Source: an uncultured Acidobacteriota bacterium | Lineage (GTDB): Bacteria; Acidobacteriota; CAIWXX01 | DNA length: 64,000 nucleotides | Reading direction: 5' to 3' | Assembly: GCA_903916735.1 (NCBI GenBank) | Contig: CAIWXX010000113.1 | Coordinates: forward strand, 1 to 64,000 | Shown: positions 47,674-56,911 of the stretch, piece by piece | Layout: the number at the start of each line of letters is the position of its first letter | Position numbering within the stretch: the first letter of the stretch is position 1 | Position numbers and translations under genes: made by a program | The notes under the pieces: generated by a model | Told to the model about the DNA's origin: nothing | The model's database searches: none | Seen by the model: the letters and a program-made list of their open reading frames with translations, nothing else

Positions 47674-48402
47674 TTCATTCCTCCATCATTCCTTACTCTG
47701 ATTAAGCAACCATCGTGCCAATCGGCAACGGTTTACAACTGCCTTTATTTTCATAGAAATAGCTGGTCGGACGCCCCCTTGCTCACAGCCATCCTTGGGC
47801 AAAAAAATCGCCGGCCGGAAAAAAATACCTACCATGGGGAAGGCAATGGATTGTCCGGATGGCATATTTCCTGACGCGGCATAGCCACAACCAAACAAGA
47901 TGGCTTCGACAACCATCGCTCCCGAACCTCTCAAGAATACAGAAAGAGAAGAAAACAGGGACGGATTGTGGTTTCATAAGTCATTCCTGCATTCCTTTGT
48001 TCCTGGCTTCCTGAGAGGAATTCACGACTCTGCCGTATCACAACTTTTGCCATTTTGTGCACAGATTTCACCGATCGGATACGAGCTTCATTCCACGGCT
48101 CTCCGCCTTGAATGAAGGACTCGTTACGCTCGCAGACCACGTGGTCGATCCACGCGTTTCGTATACGTTTACGTCCACGACTGCGTCTACGATACGCGCT
48201 CTGGAAACTCTGACAACATGTTGGTAAGGATCGTGCGCTAAGGAGCCTAAGAAACTATTTTCATTGATGAAGGATTTCGGCGTGCCTCGTCGAATGAACC
48301 TAACCGCACATGTACCACCGACCGTTGCCTTGCTATGCGATGCATTCGGAGATTTCCGTCACCCCCTGGTGGCGATGCCTATTCGACGGGGATCAAGTCC
48401 GC
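47674..48402. other. Gap between fliK and flgD
   Basis: 729 nt. The sigma54 promoter of flgD lies at its left end. The middle has worn words (AGGAA-type around 47985-48015 and GACGT-type at 48154-48198). No intact gene was recognised. The gap separates the fliK-side and flgD-side transcription units. Confidence 0.55.
47705..47721 (-). promoter_or_regulatory. Sigma54 promoter of flgD-flgE
   Basis: On the minus strand TTGGCACGATGGTTGCT matches the -24/-12 consensus TGGCACG-N4-TTGCT exactly, with correct spacing. Predicted transcription starts about 12 nt past the GC, leaving a leader of about 20 nt with the flgD ribosome-binding site. Confidence 0.88.
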
Positions 48403-49878
48403 TCAGGCCATGATTCCGACTTTTGGCTGTTTCCTGCCGGACGATTTGGATCCCGGGAAGTTCCCTTCATCATCCTGTCGATTTCGTCGATCATCATCCT
48501 GTCGATTTCGTGGATCATCATTCTGTGATTGTGCATGGCTGCCGTCGTCGGACTGACGCCCTTCGGACTGCTGATCGGATTTGTGGGTGTCGGCCACCTG
48601 GATGGTGATGCGGTTGAGTTTCAGGCCGTTTGCTTCGAGCGCGTTCTGAAGGCTCTGAAGCTGCGACTCGAGCAGGTTTTTCACCTGGTGATTCTGCACC
48701 GTCACCTCGGCGTTCATGAGCCGTTCCACAACCTCGACCCGCATGAAGAGCTTGCCGAGAATATCGGGCTTGAGCTGGATCTCAATGGTTTCCTGGCCGT
48801 TGCGGGGGACGAGTCGAGCCCGCTGCACGATCAGGTCGGCGAGATCCGGAACTTCGGCCGGTGATTTTTGATTTTCTACATTTGTAGTATCCGATTTGGC
48901 GGCATCCACCGTAAGCCTGCGTGCAAAGGTCGACATTGCATCCTTGGTCGTGTCCGCGCCCATCTTGCCGTCGGCGGATTCAGCCTGGCCCTGTTTTTGA
49001 ACCTGCTGAGTGGCGGCTTGAGCATCCATTTCCTGAGACGATTGCGCCTTTGCATCCTCGGATGTCGCGGCATCCTTGCGATGCGCCGTTCCCGATTCCC
49101 TTGTCTGGTTCAGCGTATCGCGGAAGGCCGCCGTTGCATCGAGTTTGTCGATTGGCGGCGCCTGGGCTGTTTCGACATTTTTGGCTGCAACGGACGCCGT
49201 CGACTCGGCATTCGATTTTTCCGAGGCCGTTTTCGACTCCGGTTCAATGGTCGGTATTTGCTCATCAACTCGCACCGGCAGCTCGGCTTTCTCCGCCGCT
49301 TTTGCATTGGAATGCACCAATTCAACCGCCTGCTTGCCCTTGTTATCAAAAAGGGGAGCCGGATTTTTCCCGTCGCTCAACGACTGGGTCTTCAGCAATT
49401 GAAATGAATTGGCCGAGGTATCTTTCAGCTTGACAAGAAGATTCAGATCCTGATTGGCGTGCAAGATCGAGGAAGCCAGATCCTTGGAAGAAACCGTCGC
49501 CTCTCCTGCTCCCTTCGATTGAGTGGAGGTTGTAGAGTCCGCCAAAGTCTTATTGTATGCGGCGGCCTGTCCTTTTTCCTGGGAGTCATTATCTTTCGAT
49601 GTCTGCTGCTGGTCGTGCACTTCGCAATGCTTCTCTGTGGCCGGAGCTGCGTCAGTCGTGCCTTCGGACTCCTGTTTTGTCTTTTTCTTGACACTCTTCG
49701 GCTCGTCCCTTTTCTCCTCCGGCTTCTGTACTCGATCTCTCTGTACCGAGGCCTGATCCTTCTTCATGACTTCGAAGATCTGGGCGAAGGAACCATCTTT
49801 TTCCTTTCGATCAGCCCTCGTTATGCTGGTGGCGGCAGTATCGGACTTGATCTCTGGGATCATCGGCGTTGTGTTCAT
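48403..49878 (-). CDS. fliK: Flagellar hook-length control protein FliK
   Basis: 491 residues, hydrophilic, rich in Lys, Glu, Gln and Ala in the first 340. The C-terminal Flg-hook domain (about 350-435) has IEIQLKPDILGKLFMRVEV and LESQLQSLQNALEANGLKL. A tail after it contains repeats of NRQDD encoded by a 24-nt tandem repeat (48468-48515). FliK measures hook length and switches export specificity. GAAGGAGG precedes the ATG. Confidence 0.9.
   Translation of the reverse strand: MNTTPMIPEIKSDTAATSITRADRKEKDGSFAQIFEVMKKDQASVQRDRVQKPEEKRDEPKSVKKKTKQESEGTTDAAPATEKHCEVHDQQQTSKDNDSQEKGQAAAYNKTLADSTTSTQSKGAGEATVSSKDLASSILHANQDLNLLVKLKDTSANSFQLLKTQSLSDGKNPAPLFDNKGKQAVELVHSNAKAAEKAELPVRVDEQIPTIEPESKTASEKSNAESTASVAAKNVETAQAPPIDKLDATAAFRDTLNQTRESGTAHRKDAATSEDAKAQSSQEMDAQAATQQVQKQGQAESADGKMGADTTKDAMSTFARRLTVDAAKSDTTNVENQKSPAEVPDLADLIVQRARLVPRNGQETIEIQLKPDILGKLFMRVEVVERLMNAEVTVQNHQVKNLLESQLQSLQNALEANGLKLNRITIQVADTHKSDQQSEGRQSDDGSHAQSQNDDPRNRQDDDRRNRQDDEGNFPGSKSSGRKQPKVGIMA
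48468..48527. repeat. 24-nt tandem repeat within fliK
   Basis: Units 48468-48491 and 48492-48515 differ at one position (TTCGTCGAT versus TTCGTGGAT), and a partial third unit follows to about 48527. On the coding strand they encode the repeated Asp/Arg-Asn-Arg-Gln-Asp-Asp. Slippage could change the tail length without breaking the frame. Confidence 0.85.
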
Positions 49879-49910
49879 ATCAGGCCTCCTTCTTCAATCT
49901 CGCGGAACCG

Positions 49911-50366
49911 TCATTCTATCTCCTCGCGAATTCGCTTGTGCCGTATCGAGGAGATATCGTCGATTCCTTTTTGTTCTTCCTTGTCGATTTCTGTCAGATA
50001 CCGGGAATGTTCGTGTCCGCGATGGATGTCGATAATTTTACGATTTCGCGTCGCCACCAGCAGCGTTTCACGCTTTTTGAAGAACTCCACCTCAAGCTGC
50101 TTGATGCGTTCCTTGGTGTGATGGATCTCCATCTCGAGGATGGTGAGATATTCGCGATAAAGCCTGGACTCATTGATATCGAAATGAGTTTTTTCCTTTT
50201 CAGCGAGCTCCTGAGCCAGCACTTCGTACTGCTTGATCTGAGTCTCCAGCAGATCGCGTTCTTTCGCCAGGCGCCGGGCGATCGTCGCAAAGCCAAGCTG
50301 CTCGGCTTCTTCGAGAATTTTCCGGTGAGCAAGCACCGCTTCGAGTTGGTAGGCAAATTTCTTCAT
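49911..50366 (-). CDS. fliJ: Flagellar export chaperone FliJ
   Basis: 151 residues, almost entirely charged coiled coil (AHRKILEEAEQLG, then KERDLLETQIKQYEVLAQEL). Size, composition and position right after fliI mark it as FliJ, the stalk-like partner of the export ATPase. It starts within the end of fliI (4-nt overlap). Confidence 0.88.
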   Translation of the reverse strand: MKKFAYQLEAVLAHRKILEEAEQLGFATIARRLAKERDLLETQIKQYEVLAQELAEKEKTHFDINESRLYREYLTILEMEIHHTKERIKQLEVEFFKKRETLLVATRNRKIIDIHRGHEHSRYLTEIDKEEQKGIDDISSIRHKRIREEIE

Positions 50367-51706
50367 GGCCCAGCCACCTCGATGAGCTCGGCCACTGCCT
50401 GTGGGAGTGTCACTCTCTGTTCGACTGGTTGTCTGAGGTAGGCGTTAATGGCGTCGATTCTTTGGAGGGCTTCATCGATCTTAGGGTTGCTTCCCTTGAC
50501 ATAGGCGCCAATGTTGATCAAATCCTCGGCCTTTTTCAGTGCCGAAAGCAAATCACGCACCTTGCCGGCAGCTCGTTTCTGTTCGGGTTTTGCCAGATCC
50601 GACATCAATCGGGAAATGGATGGCAGAACATCGATGGATGGGAAATGGTTGCGCGCCGCAAATTCACGCGACAACACGATATGCCCATCGAGGATCGCCC
50701 GGACAGCGTCCGAAATTGGTTCGTTCATGTCGTCTCCTTCGACGAGCACCGTGTAGAAACCCGTGATGCTGCCTCCATTCCCAAAATTGCCGGCGCGTTC
50801 GAGGAGTCGCGGGAGCAGCGCGAAGACGGAAGGTGTATACCCCTTCGATGATGGCGGTTCGCCTGTCGCAAGCCCCACTTCCCGCTGCGCCATGGCAAAG
50901 CGAGTGACCGAGTCCATGACCAGCAGCACGTCCTTGCCTTTCGAACAGAAATATTCGGCAATGGCTGTCGCAGTAAGCGCGGCTCGGATGCGGATGAGCG
51001 GTGGTTGTTCTGAGGTGGAACAGACAACGACGCTGCGCCGGAGGCCCTCTTCGCCCAGATCTTTTTCGATGAAGGCGCGCAACTCGCGGCCACGCTCACC
51101 CACGAGCGATATCACGTTGACATCGGCGCTTGTGTAGCGAGCCATCATCCCGAGGAGTGTGGATTTGCCGACACCGCTCCCACCGAAGATCCCAACGCGC
51201 TGCCCTTTGCCGACCGTGAGCATTCCATCAATTGCTCGAATGCCGACAGAAAGAGGCTCATCGATATTTCGACGCTGAAGCGGATTGGTAGGGACGCCAT
51301 GCAGCGGCATCTCGGCGCTGAGTGTCAGTGAGCCTTTTTCATCGATCACACAGCCGAGCCCGTCGATGACGCGGCCGAGCAGTTGGTCGCCAACGCGGAC
51401 TGTGGCCGATGCCGTGCGCGAGACGATGCGATCGCCGAGCCTGACGCCTTGGAGATTTCCGAGCGGCATCGAAAGAACCACCTTCTCGCGAAATCCAACC
51501 ACTTCGACAGGGACCGGTGCTTCGCCGGCTGAGTTAACCACTTCACAGACTTCGCCAACCGATGCCGGAGGCCCCTGAGATTCGATCACAATCCCGACGG
51601 CTTTCTGCACACGACCAAAACTCAGCATCGGGTGGAGCTTGGCAAGGCGCTCGAAATACGGCGCCATGTTGAGCGCAGGTGTCTCCGGTACGGCTTGTTC
51701 AGGCAT
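50363..51706 (-). CDS. fliI: Flagellum-specific export ATPase FliI
   Basis: 447 residues. Walker A GGSGVGKST lies near 178 and VISLVGERGREL near 208. LLVMDSVTRFAMAQREVGLATGEPP is the F1-beta-like block. It powers type III export of rod and hook proteins. The C-terminal helical part includes the segment binding FliJ. It follows fliH after 53 nt and overlaps fliJ. Confidence 0.96.
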   Translation of the reverse strand: MPEQAVPETPALNMAPYFERLAKLHPMLSFGRVQKAVGIVIESQGPPASVGEVCEVVNSAGEAPVPVEVVGFREKVVLSMPLGNLQGVRLGDRIVSRTASATVRVGDQLLGRVIDGLGCVIDEKGSLTLSAEMPLHGVPTNPLQRRNIDEPLSVGIRAIDGMLTVGKGQRVGIFGGSGVGKSTLLGMMARYTSADVNVISLVGERGRELRAFIEKDLGEEGLRRSVVVCSTSEQPPLIRIRAALTATAIAEYFCSKGKDVLLVMDSVTRFAMAQREVGLATGEPPSSKGYTPSVFALLPRLLERAGNFGNGGSITGFYTVLVEGDDMNEPISDAVRAILDGHIVLSREFAARNHFPSIDVLPSISRLMSDLAKPEQKRAAGKVRDLLSALKKAEDLINIGAYVKGSNPKIDEALQRIDAINAYLRQPVEQRVTLPQAVAELIEVAGP

Positions 51707-51759
51707 GGCAATCCCGAAAAAGGAAAAAGTAAAAACCTCTTGAGATGCTCATGGATTCG

Positions 51760-52455
51760 TCAGTTCCCCAGGAGACCTCGTTCAATTTCACGGAACTGCT
51801 CATCGATCCTCGCGTCAACACTCCCCATTTCGGTATCGATGAGACATCCACCCCGAGTGATTGAGTGATCTTCGACGAGCGTCATACCGGCCAGATCGCT
51901 CGGTGTGCCGAGCCGGCTCTTGTGATCGATGACGATCTTGAAATCAATCGGATTCAGGCGAATCGTCACCAATGACTTTTCGCCGATCCGCGACAAAGCG
52001 ATCCGTGCCATCGTGAGGATGATCTCCTGATCGATCTGAATCTCGCGCTGTATAATCCGTTTGGAAATCGCAACAGCCAATTTGACCACATCCTTTTCAA
52101 CCCGCAGCAGCATATCGCCCTTGAGTCGTGCGAATTCATCGAGCGTCGAGGCGTATCGTTTGAGTTGGGCGTCGACCCTTTTCTCCGCCATCTCTTTCCC
52201 AGTTCGCTCGCCCTGCATGAACCCCTTTTCGTAAGCATCCTTCTCGATCATCATGACCCGTTCCTGAGCCTGTTGGAGCATGCGCTGTGCTGCAATACTG
52301 AGCTCCTGTTCGGAGACTGGAGCTGTACTGCGAAGCGGTTCGGCATGCGGGCGCTGCGGGGGCATGTGACCTACGGCGGGATGATGCCCTGCATGTTCCT
52401 GCAGAGCCAGCGGTGTCACCTGCCTGCTGCCAAGATCCTTTTTCTTAATGATCAT
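51760..52455 (-). CDS. fliH: Flagellar export ATPase regulator FliH
   Basis: 231 residues. A Gln/His/Pro-rich N-terminal part (about 1-50) is followed by a coiled coil (about 50-130) and the FliH/V-ATPase-E C-terminal domain (AVAISKRIIQREIQID, then ITRGGCLIDTEMGSVDARID). It binds and restrains FliI and links it to the C-ring. The preceding 295-nt gap to fliG is long for this operon. Confidence 0.9.
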   Translation of the reverse strand: MIIKKKDLGSRQVTPLALQEHAGHHPAVGHMPPQRPHAEPLRSTAPVSEQELSIAAQRMLQQAQERVMMIEKDAYEKGFMQGERTGKEMAEKRVDAQLKRYASTLDEFARLKGDMLLRVEKDVVKLAVAISKRIIQREIQIDQEIILTMARIALSRIGEKSLVTIRLNPIDFKIVIDHKSRLGTPSDLAGMTLVEDHSITRGGCLIDTEMGSVDARIDEQFREIERGLLGN

Positions 52456-52643
52456 AAGCGCTCACCGCTAGGAGAGATCGAGGGAAAGGGGGCTGGGAAC
52501 CAGGGGTCAAAAATAAAAAGGAAGTTGGGAAAGGACATTCGCTCAGCGCATTTGGTCGCATTGCCGTTTTTTCTTCGAGCGCATCCGACCAATATGACTG
52601 AGTCTCATGACTGAGCCATCCATTCTCCGTACCCTTTCCCGAC

Positions 52644-52668
52644 CCATTCCTTTCGGGAAAGGAAATGG
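52644..52668 (-). promoter_or_regulatory. Hairpin in the fliG-fliH gap
   Basis: CCATTCCTTTC (52644-52654) faces GAAAGGAAATGG (52657-52668), an 11-bp stem with a single bulge and a 2-nt loop. It lies about midway in the unusually long gap and has no clear T-run. It may reduce read-through from fliG or protect an mRNA end. Confidence 0.45.
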
Positions 52669-52750
52669 CATGCGGAATCTCGCGGATTCCCAACCATCGC
52701 AATGAATCAACTAGCATCTCAGCCCCTGGTCCCTCATCCCGAGCTCCTTT

Positions 52751-53776
52751 TTAGGTAACGTATTCGTCTCCGCCTCCACCTACCGTAATCACGCCCTCTT
52801 CGTTGAGCTTCGTGACGAGTGCGACGACCTCCTGTTGCGCTTTCTCGACTTCACGCACCTTCACTGGTCCGAGCACTTCCATTTCTTCTTTCATGATCTC
52901 CACGGCTCTTTGGCTCATATTCTTGAAAAAGAGCTGCTGGAGTTCCGGGGAGGTACCTTTGAGTGCCAAGGTAAGAGCCTTCTTATCGGCACGCTGCAGG
53001 ATTTCGCGAATCCCGGCGTCATCGACAAGGAGCAGATCATCGAAGACAAACATCATGTCGCGAATGCTGATGGCAAGCTGCGGGTTTTCCTGCTCGACTT
53101 TTTCAAGCACTCCTCGGGATGTCGACCGTTCCATCCTGTTCAACACTTCGGCGACGGCGCGTACACCACCATGGCTTTCACGTCCGAAGCTGCCGATCGC
53201 TTTGAGTTTTTTCGCGATGAATGCAGACACGCGTTCGACGACATCCGGTGAGATGTCCTTGAGAGAGGCCATTCGAAGCGCGACATTGGCTCGCAGATTT
53301 TCGGGAAGTGCCGTCAGCAGCTCCGCAGCCTTCGTCGAGTCCAATTGTGCCAGGATCAGTGCCACAGTCTGCGGGTGTTCGTTTTGAATGAATTTAGAGA
53401 GTTGTGTCGGGTCGATGTTTTCCAGTGAGTAGAACCCTTCGGTTGATTGCAGCATTTTCATGATCCTGTCGATGATCTTGCGTGCCTCCTCAGGTCCCAG
53501 CGATTTGATGAGGATGGCCTTGGCATATTCAACACCGCCTTCAGCAACGTAGGATTTCGCCATCGAGAGCGTGTAGAACTCCTCCAGGATGGTGTCTTTT
53601 TCGGTGGGCTGGATGATGCCTATCATCGAAATTTCACGCGTCAACTGTTCAATGTCATCTTCACGCAGGTGCTTGAAGACTTCTGCGGCGGCATCTTCGC
53701 CGAGCGAGAGCATCAGAATCGCGGCTTTGCGCAACCCTGTGGTCAGGGTGGGAGTTGGTGCCGTTTGAGTGCCCAT
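52751..53776 (-). CDS. fliG: Flagellar motor switch protein FliG
   Basis: 341 residues. LRKAAILMLSLGEDAAAEVFKHL at the N-terminus, HPQTVALILAQL and MASLKDISPDVVERV in the middle, and MFVFDDLLLVDDAGIREIL followed by KNMSQRAVEIMKEEM in the C-terminal torque domain. It sits between the MS-ring (FliF) and the C-ring and transmits torque. It follows fliF by 12 nt. Confidence 0.96.
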   Translation of the reverse strand: MGTQTAPTPTLTTGLRKAAILMLSLGEDAAAEVFKHLREDDIEQLTREISMIGIIQPTEKDTILEEFYTLSMAKSYVAEGGVEYAKAILIKSLGPEEARKIIDRIMKMLQSTEGFYSLENIDPTQLSKFIQNEHPQTVALILAQLDSTKAAELLTALPENLRANVALRMASLKDISPDVVERVSAFIAKKLKAIGSFGRESHGGVRAVAEVLNRMERSTSRGVLEKVEQENPQLAISIRDMMFVFDDLLLVDDAGIREILQRADKKALTLALKGTSPELQQLFFKNMSQRAVEIMKEEMEVLGPVKVREVEKAQQEVVALVTKLNEEGVITVGGGGDEYVT

Positions 53777-53788
53777 CTTCTCCTCGCC

Positions 53789-55489
53789 TTACATGCGTCG
53801 TTTGAACCGTTTGTCTTCAGCGAGCCAGGTTTTCACCATCTGGGCGGCCGCTTCCGGTTCTTTCTTCACAAGCTCAGTGACCTTTTTCTTGACAACGGTT
53901 CCTCTCCTGGCCTCCTTGGTCGGCAGAGCCAATTCATTTTCAAGCTCGTTATCCAGTTCGGCTTCAATGTCTCCCACTCGCCGCGGCAATTGCGGCCGCA
54001 CATGACCTTCAATCAAGCCTTCGGCGGAAGCTCCAGCCGGCAGCATCATCTCATCCACCTGATGAGACCCGCCGAGAACATCTCTATAAACACGAGCTCC
54101 AGTCGGCTTGAGCACGAGCTTGTAGATCAGCAAGAAGAGCAGCAGGAAAGCGAGGTATTTCACAACGGGAATGATGTAATCCGAGTACGTCGATAAAAAC
54201 GACGGCTCTTCGATTTGTGTCACCTCCGTGCGCACACCGAAAGAGAGGTTCTCGACAGTCACCAAGTCTCCTCGCGCGGCGTCTATCCCGATGACGGCGC
54301 TCACGAGATCCCGATACTTCTTCAAATCATCCGCTGATCTCGCGACAAATGCTGTTTGCACCGCACCACGCTTGTCTTTCGTCGACTTAAGCTGATCATC
54401 GACAATGACAGCGGCGGTCACTTTCTTCACCGTGCCATAGGGATCAATGCGATGACGAACCGTCTTGTTGATCTCATAGTTAGTGGTCTCGGTTGTCCGC
54501 AGGAAATTTTGGCTATTGGGACCGGTTGTCGTGGCAACGGTCGTGCCTTGCGGCTGGTTGGATTGTGTCCCCGGCGGACCTCCCGGCGCTTGTGGCCCTG
54601 TCGTCTCGTTGCTCTTCTGCTGGCTCCGGATCACAGCACTCTGCGGATCATACGTCTCCTGCGTTTCTTCAACCTTGTCCAGAGACAGCTCCGCGGCGAC
54701 ATTCGCCCTCACACGGCCCTCTCCAACGATCGGCTCGAGGATCGAAATGATCTTTCCCGAATACTGTTTTTCGATTTCGGCTTTGAGCCTGTTCTGGGAA
54801 TCAGTGAGCATTTCGGTCGCATCCCCTGAGGTCGGTTTTGAGAGCATGCGACCGTAGGCATCCAGCACCGTGACGCTGTCGGGTCTGATCCCCTCGACAC
54901 TCGATGCAATCAGATTGACGATTCCCTGTACAGCTCCCTGCGAAAGCGATTGGCCCATTTTCAGTTTCACGACAACAGAGGCTTTTCCCTCGGACTCCTC
55001 ATTCGCAAAGAGCGTCTCTTTCGGCAAAACAAGGTGAACACGAGTCTGCGATACCTCGGAGAGGCCCGTGATCGTCCGCGCCAATTCGCCTTCGAGCGCA
55101 CGCTTGTAATTCACCTGCTGCACAAAATCGGTGACGCCGAAGTTGGTTTTATCGAAAATTTCAAACCCGATTCCGCCGCCGATCGGAGCGCCGGAACCAG
55201 CCAACAGAACTCGAAGCTCATCGGCACGAGTTGCCGGAACCCGGATCGTACGCCCGCCATCATCCAGGCGAAAATCGACTTTCTGTTCTCTCAATCGCAC
55301 AACAACCGCGTTGGCATCTTCCGGGCTCAGGTTCGCGTACAAGACCACATATTCCACGCGATTCATGAAATACACAAGGCCCATGATGAACCCGGTGACG
55401 GTCAGCACAAGCAGAAACATCGCGACGACCTGGGCCGGCGTCAACCGCCGGAAAAATGTCGCAATCTGCACTAAAATAGGATGCGCCAT
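53789..55489 (-). CDS. fliF: Flagellar MS-ring protein FliF
   Basis: 566 residues. The N-terminal membrane helix (about 20-42), the ring-building YscJ domain (YANLSPEDANAVVVRL...GGRTIRVPA), the central domain with GEGRVRANVAAEL, and a second helix (about 435-460) are in place. The last residues (AAQMVKTWLAEDKRFKRRM) are the FliG-binding tail. It forms the base of the flagellum in the inner membrane. Confidence 0.96.
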   Translation of the reverse strand: MAHPILVQIATFFRRLTPAQVVAMFLLVLTVTGFIMGLVYFMNRVEYVVLYANLSPEDANAVVVRLREQKVDFRLDDGGRTIRVPATRADELRVLLAGSGAPIGGGIGFEIFDKTNFGVTDFVQQVNYKRALEGELARTITGLSEVSQTRVHLVLPKETLFANEESEGKASVVVKLKMGQSLSQGAVQGIVNLIASSVEGIRPDSVTVLDAYGRMLSKPTSGDATEMLTDSQNRLKAEIEKQYSGKIISILEPIVGEGRVRANVAAELSLDKVEETQETYDPQSAVIRSQQKSNETTGPQAPGGPPGTQSNQPQGTTVATTTGPNSQNFLRTTETTNYEINKTVRHRIDPYGTVKKVTAAVIVDDQLKSTKDKRGAVQTAFVARSADDLKKYRDLVSAVIGIDAARGDLVTVENLSFGVRTEVTQIEEPSFLSTYSDYIIPVVKYLAFLLLFLLIYKLVLKPTGARVYRDVLGGSHQVDEMMLPAGASAEGLIEGHVRPQLPRRVGDIEAELDNELENELALPTKEARRGTVVKKKVTELVKKEPEAAAQMVKTWLAEDKRFKRRM

Positions 55490-55652
55490 TTAAAGCCCCC
55501 CAGTCCCCAATCCCCGGATATCAAGGGCATCGAGACCACATTGAAAATGCAGAGGTGAAGAGGAGCGGAGGTGCAGATGGGCCGGCGATCTCCCCTTACT
55601 CTCGGCTCCTCGGCACGTCCGCAGATTCATCCTGAGCTCCTCATGCAGCCGG

Positions 55653-55955
55653 TTAAACCGGCATCCTCATGACTTCCTGGTACGCCGAAATAATCTTGTT
55701 CCTGACCTGCATCAACATTTGGAAAGATGTGTCGGCTCGCTGCAGAGCGATCATCGCGGTATGAATATCTTTTGATTCGCCGCTGATGAATTTCTGCACT
55801 TCGGTTTCCGATCCGATCTGCAGCTTGTTGACATCCTCAATCGCCTCTTTCAGCATCTCCCCAAAAGGGACTTGCGACTTTTCAGTTGCCTTGAGACCTT
55901 TCAGCTCGGGGACTTCGAGATTGGCTTCGAGGTTTTTAATTCTAATGTCGTCCAT
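55653..55955 (-). CDS. fliE: Flagellar hook-basal body protein FliE
   Basis: 100 residues. The C-terminal pattern DIHTAMIALQRADTSFQMLMQVRNK is the FliE family signature. It joins the MS-ring to the proximal rod and is needed to start rod export. It lies 3 nt after flgC and 160 nt before fliF, a spacer that carries a low-complexity word. Confidence 0.95.
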   Translation of the reverse strand: MDDIRIKNLEANLEVPELKGLKATEKSQVPFGEMLKEAIEDVNKLQIGSETEVQKFISGESKDIHTAMIALQRADTSFQMLMQVRNKIISAYQEVMRMPV

Positions 55956-55958
55956 GGC

Positions 55959-56393
55959 TTACCTTCCGAGATCTATGGATTTTTGGGCCATATCTTTAAC
56001 GGCATTGATGGCGGCCACACTGGCTTCGAAGGCCCGCGCCGACTCCACCAAATTCACCATTTCCTCAACCGGGTTGACGTTCGGATATTGCACATAGCCT
56101 TTCGCGTCTGCATCGGGATGGTTGGGTTCGTAACGGCTGACAAACGGAGTATTGTCATCGACAACCCTGGCCGAGATTCGGGTCAGCTGTCGTTCTTGTG
56201 CATTCGTCAGCGCCTCTTCGAAACTGACTGGCGGCGGTGCGGCTTCGAAAACAACTTCTTTCCGGCGATAGGGTCCACCGCCGGCGGTCTTGGTGACAGC
56301 GGCATTGGCCAGGTTGGAAGAAAGCGTCTCGATGCGGAGACGCTGTGCATCCAAAGCACTGCTGTTGATTTCAAGTGCTGTTAGAAGTCCCAT
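55959..56393 (-). CDS. flgC: Flagellar rod protein FlgC
   Basis: 144 residues. The N-terminal ALEINSSALDAQRLRIETLS then NLANA is the rod-family start. YPNVNPVEEMVNLVESARAFEASVAAIN is the C-terminal block. It is a proximal rod subunit exported by the type III machinery. It follows flgB by 3 nt. Confidence 0.95.
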   Translation of the reverse strand: MGLLTALEINSSALDAQRLRIETLSSNLANAAVTKTAGGGPYRRKEVVFEAAPPPVSFEEALTNAQERQLTRISARVVDDNTPFVSRYEPNHPDADAKGYVQYPNVNPVEEMVNLVESARAFEASVAAINAVKDMAQKSIDLGR

Positions 56394-56396
56394 ACG

Positions 56397-56792
56397 CTAC
56401 CTTCCTTCCAGGATGGCCTGCTTGATAGTTCGCAGGCGAAGTTGGTACATCTGAGCCGTCGCGGAAAACCGGATGGCAATTTCCGCCAGCTTGGTGGCCT
56501 CGCGATCCAGGCTCACATTATTATGATCCAACCGCGACGGCAGATCTTTGACTTCCATGATCCGCCCGCCTGAAGGCAAACCATCTCCCGTTAAGTGGTG
56601 GGGATCTGTACGGTGGAGTGTCCCACCGAGCGCTTCGTCAAGATTGTTGCTGAATTCGACATCCTTCGCCTTATATCCGGGCGTGTCGATGTTGGCCACG
56701 TTGGTCGCCACGACCGTTTGTCGTTGGACAAGCCGGTCCAGATATGCCGTCATCTCCCGCATCACCGGATTGCTGATAAGGTCTGTGCTCAT
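56397..56792 (-). CDS. flgB: Flagellar rod protein FlgB
   Basis: 131 residues. LDRLVQRQTVVATNVANIDTPG and the following YKAKDVEF are the FlgB signature. It is the first gene of the rod/MS-ring/export operon. GGAG lies 8 nt before the ATG. A sigma54 -24/-12 element is centred about 28 nt upstream, so the leader is very short. Confidence 0.95.
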   Translation of the reverse strand: MSTDLISNPVMREMTAYLDRLVQRQTVVATNVANIDTPGYKAKDVEFSNNLDEALGGTLHRTDPHHLTGDGLPSGGRIMEVKDLPSRLDHNNVSLDREATKLAEIAIRFSATAQMYQLRLRTIKQAILEGR

Positions 56793-56811
56793 ATTAAGCT
56801 CCGACTAGGTT

Positions 56812-56828
56812 AGCAAGCTTTATGCCAG
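56812..56828 (-). promoter_or_regulatory. Sigma54 promoter of the flgB operon
   Basis: The minus strand reads CTGGCATAAAGCTTGCT: GG and GC are spaced as in the -24/-12 consensus, with T for C at one position of TGGCAC. Predicted start is close to the ribosome-binding site of flgB. Confidence 0.8.
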
Positions 56829-56898
56829 CCGGCAGATCATTGATTCACGCTCAACTCATTCATTTCTTTAATGTTAAGGCATTCGGAATTTTGACATC

Positions 56899-56911
56899 GG
56901 CAATAATTGCC
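56899..56911. promoter_or_regulatory. Palindrome upstream of the flgB promoter, candidate activator site
   Basis: GGCAATAATTGCC is a perfect 13-nt palindrome, flanked by GACA (56893-56896) and TGTC (56912-56915). It lies about 75 nt upstream of the sigma54 promoter, a usual distance for an enhancer of an NtrC-type activator such as the one encoded next door. Binding is inferred only. Confidence 0.4.

Noticed and set aside
48468-48527. Tandem repeat as a small CRISPR array
   Set aside because: Units are contiguous with no spacers and lie in the fliK coding frame.
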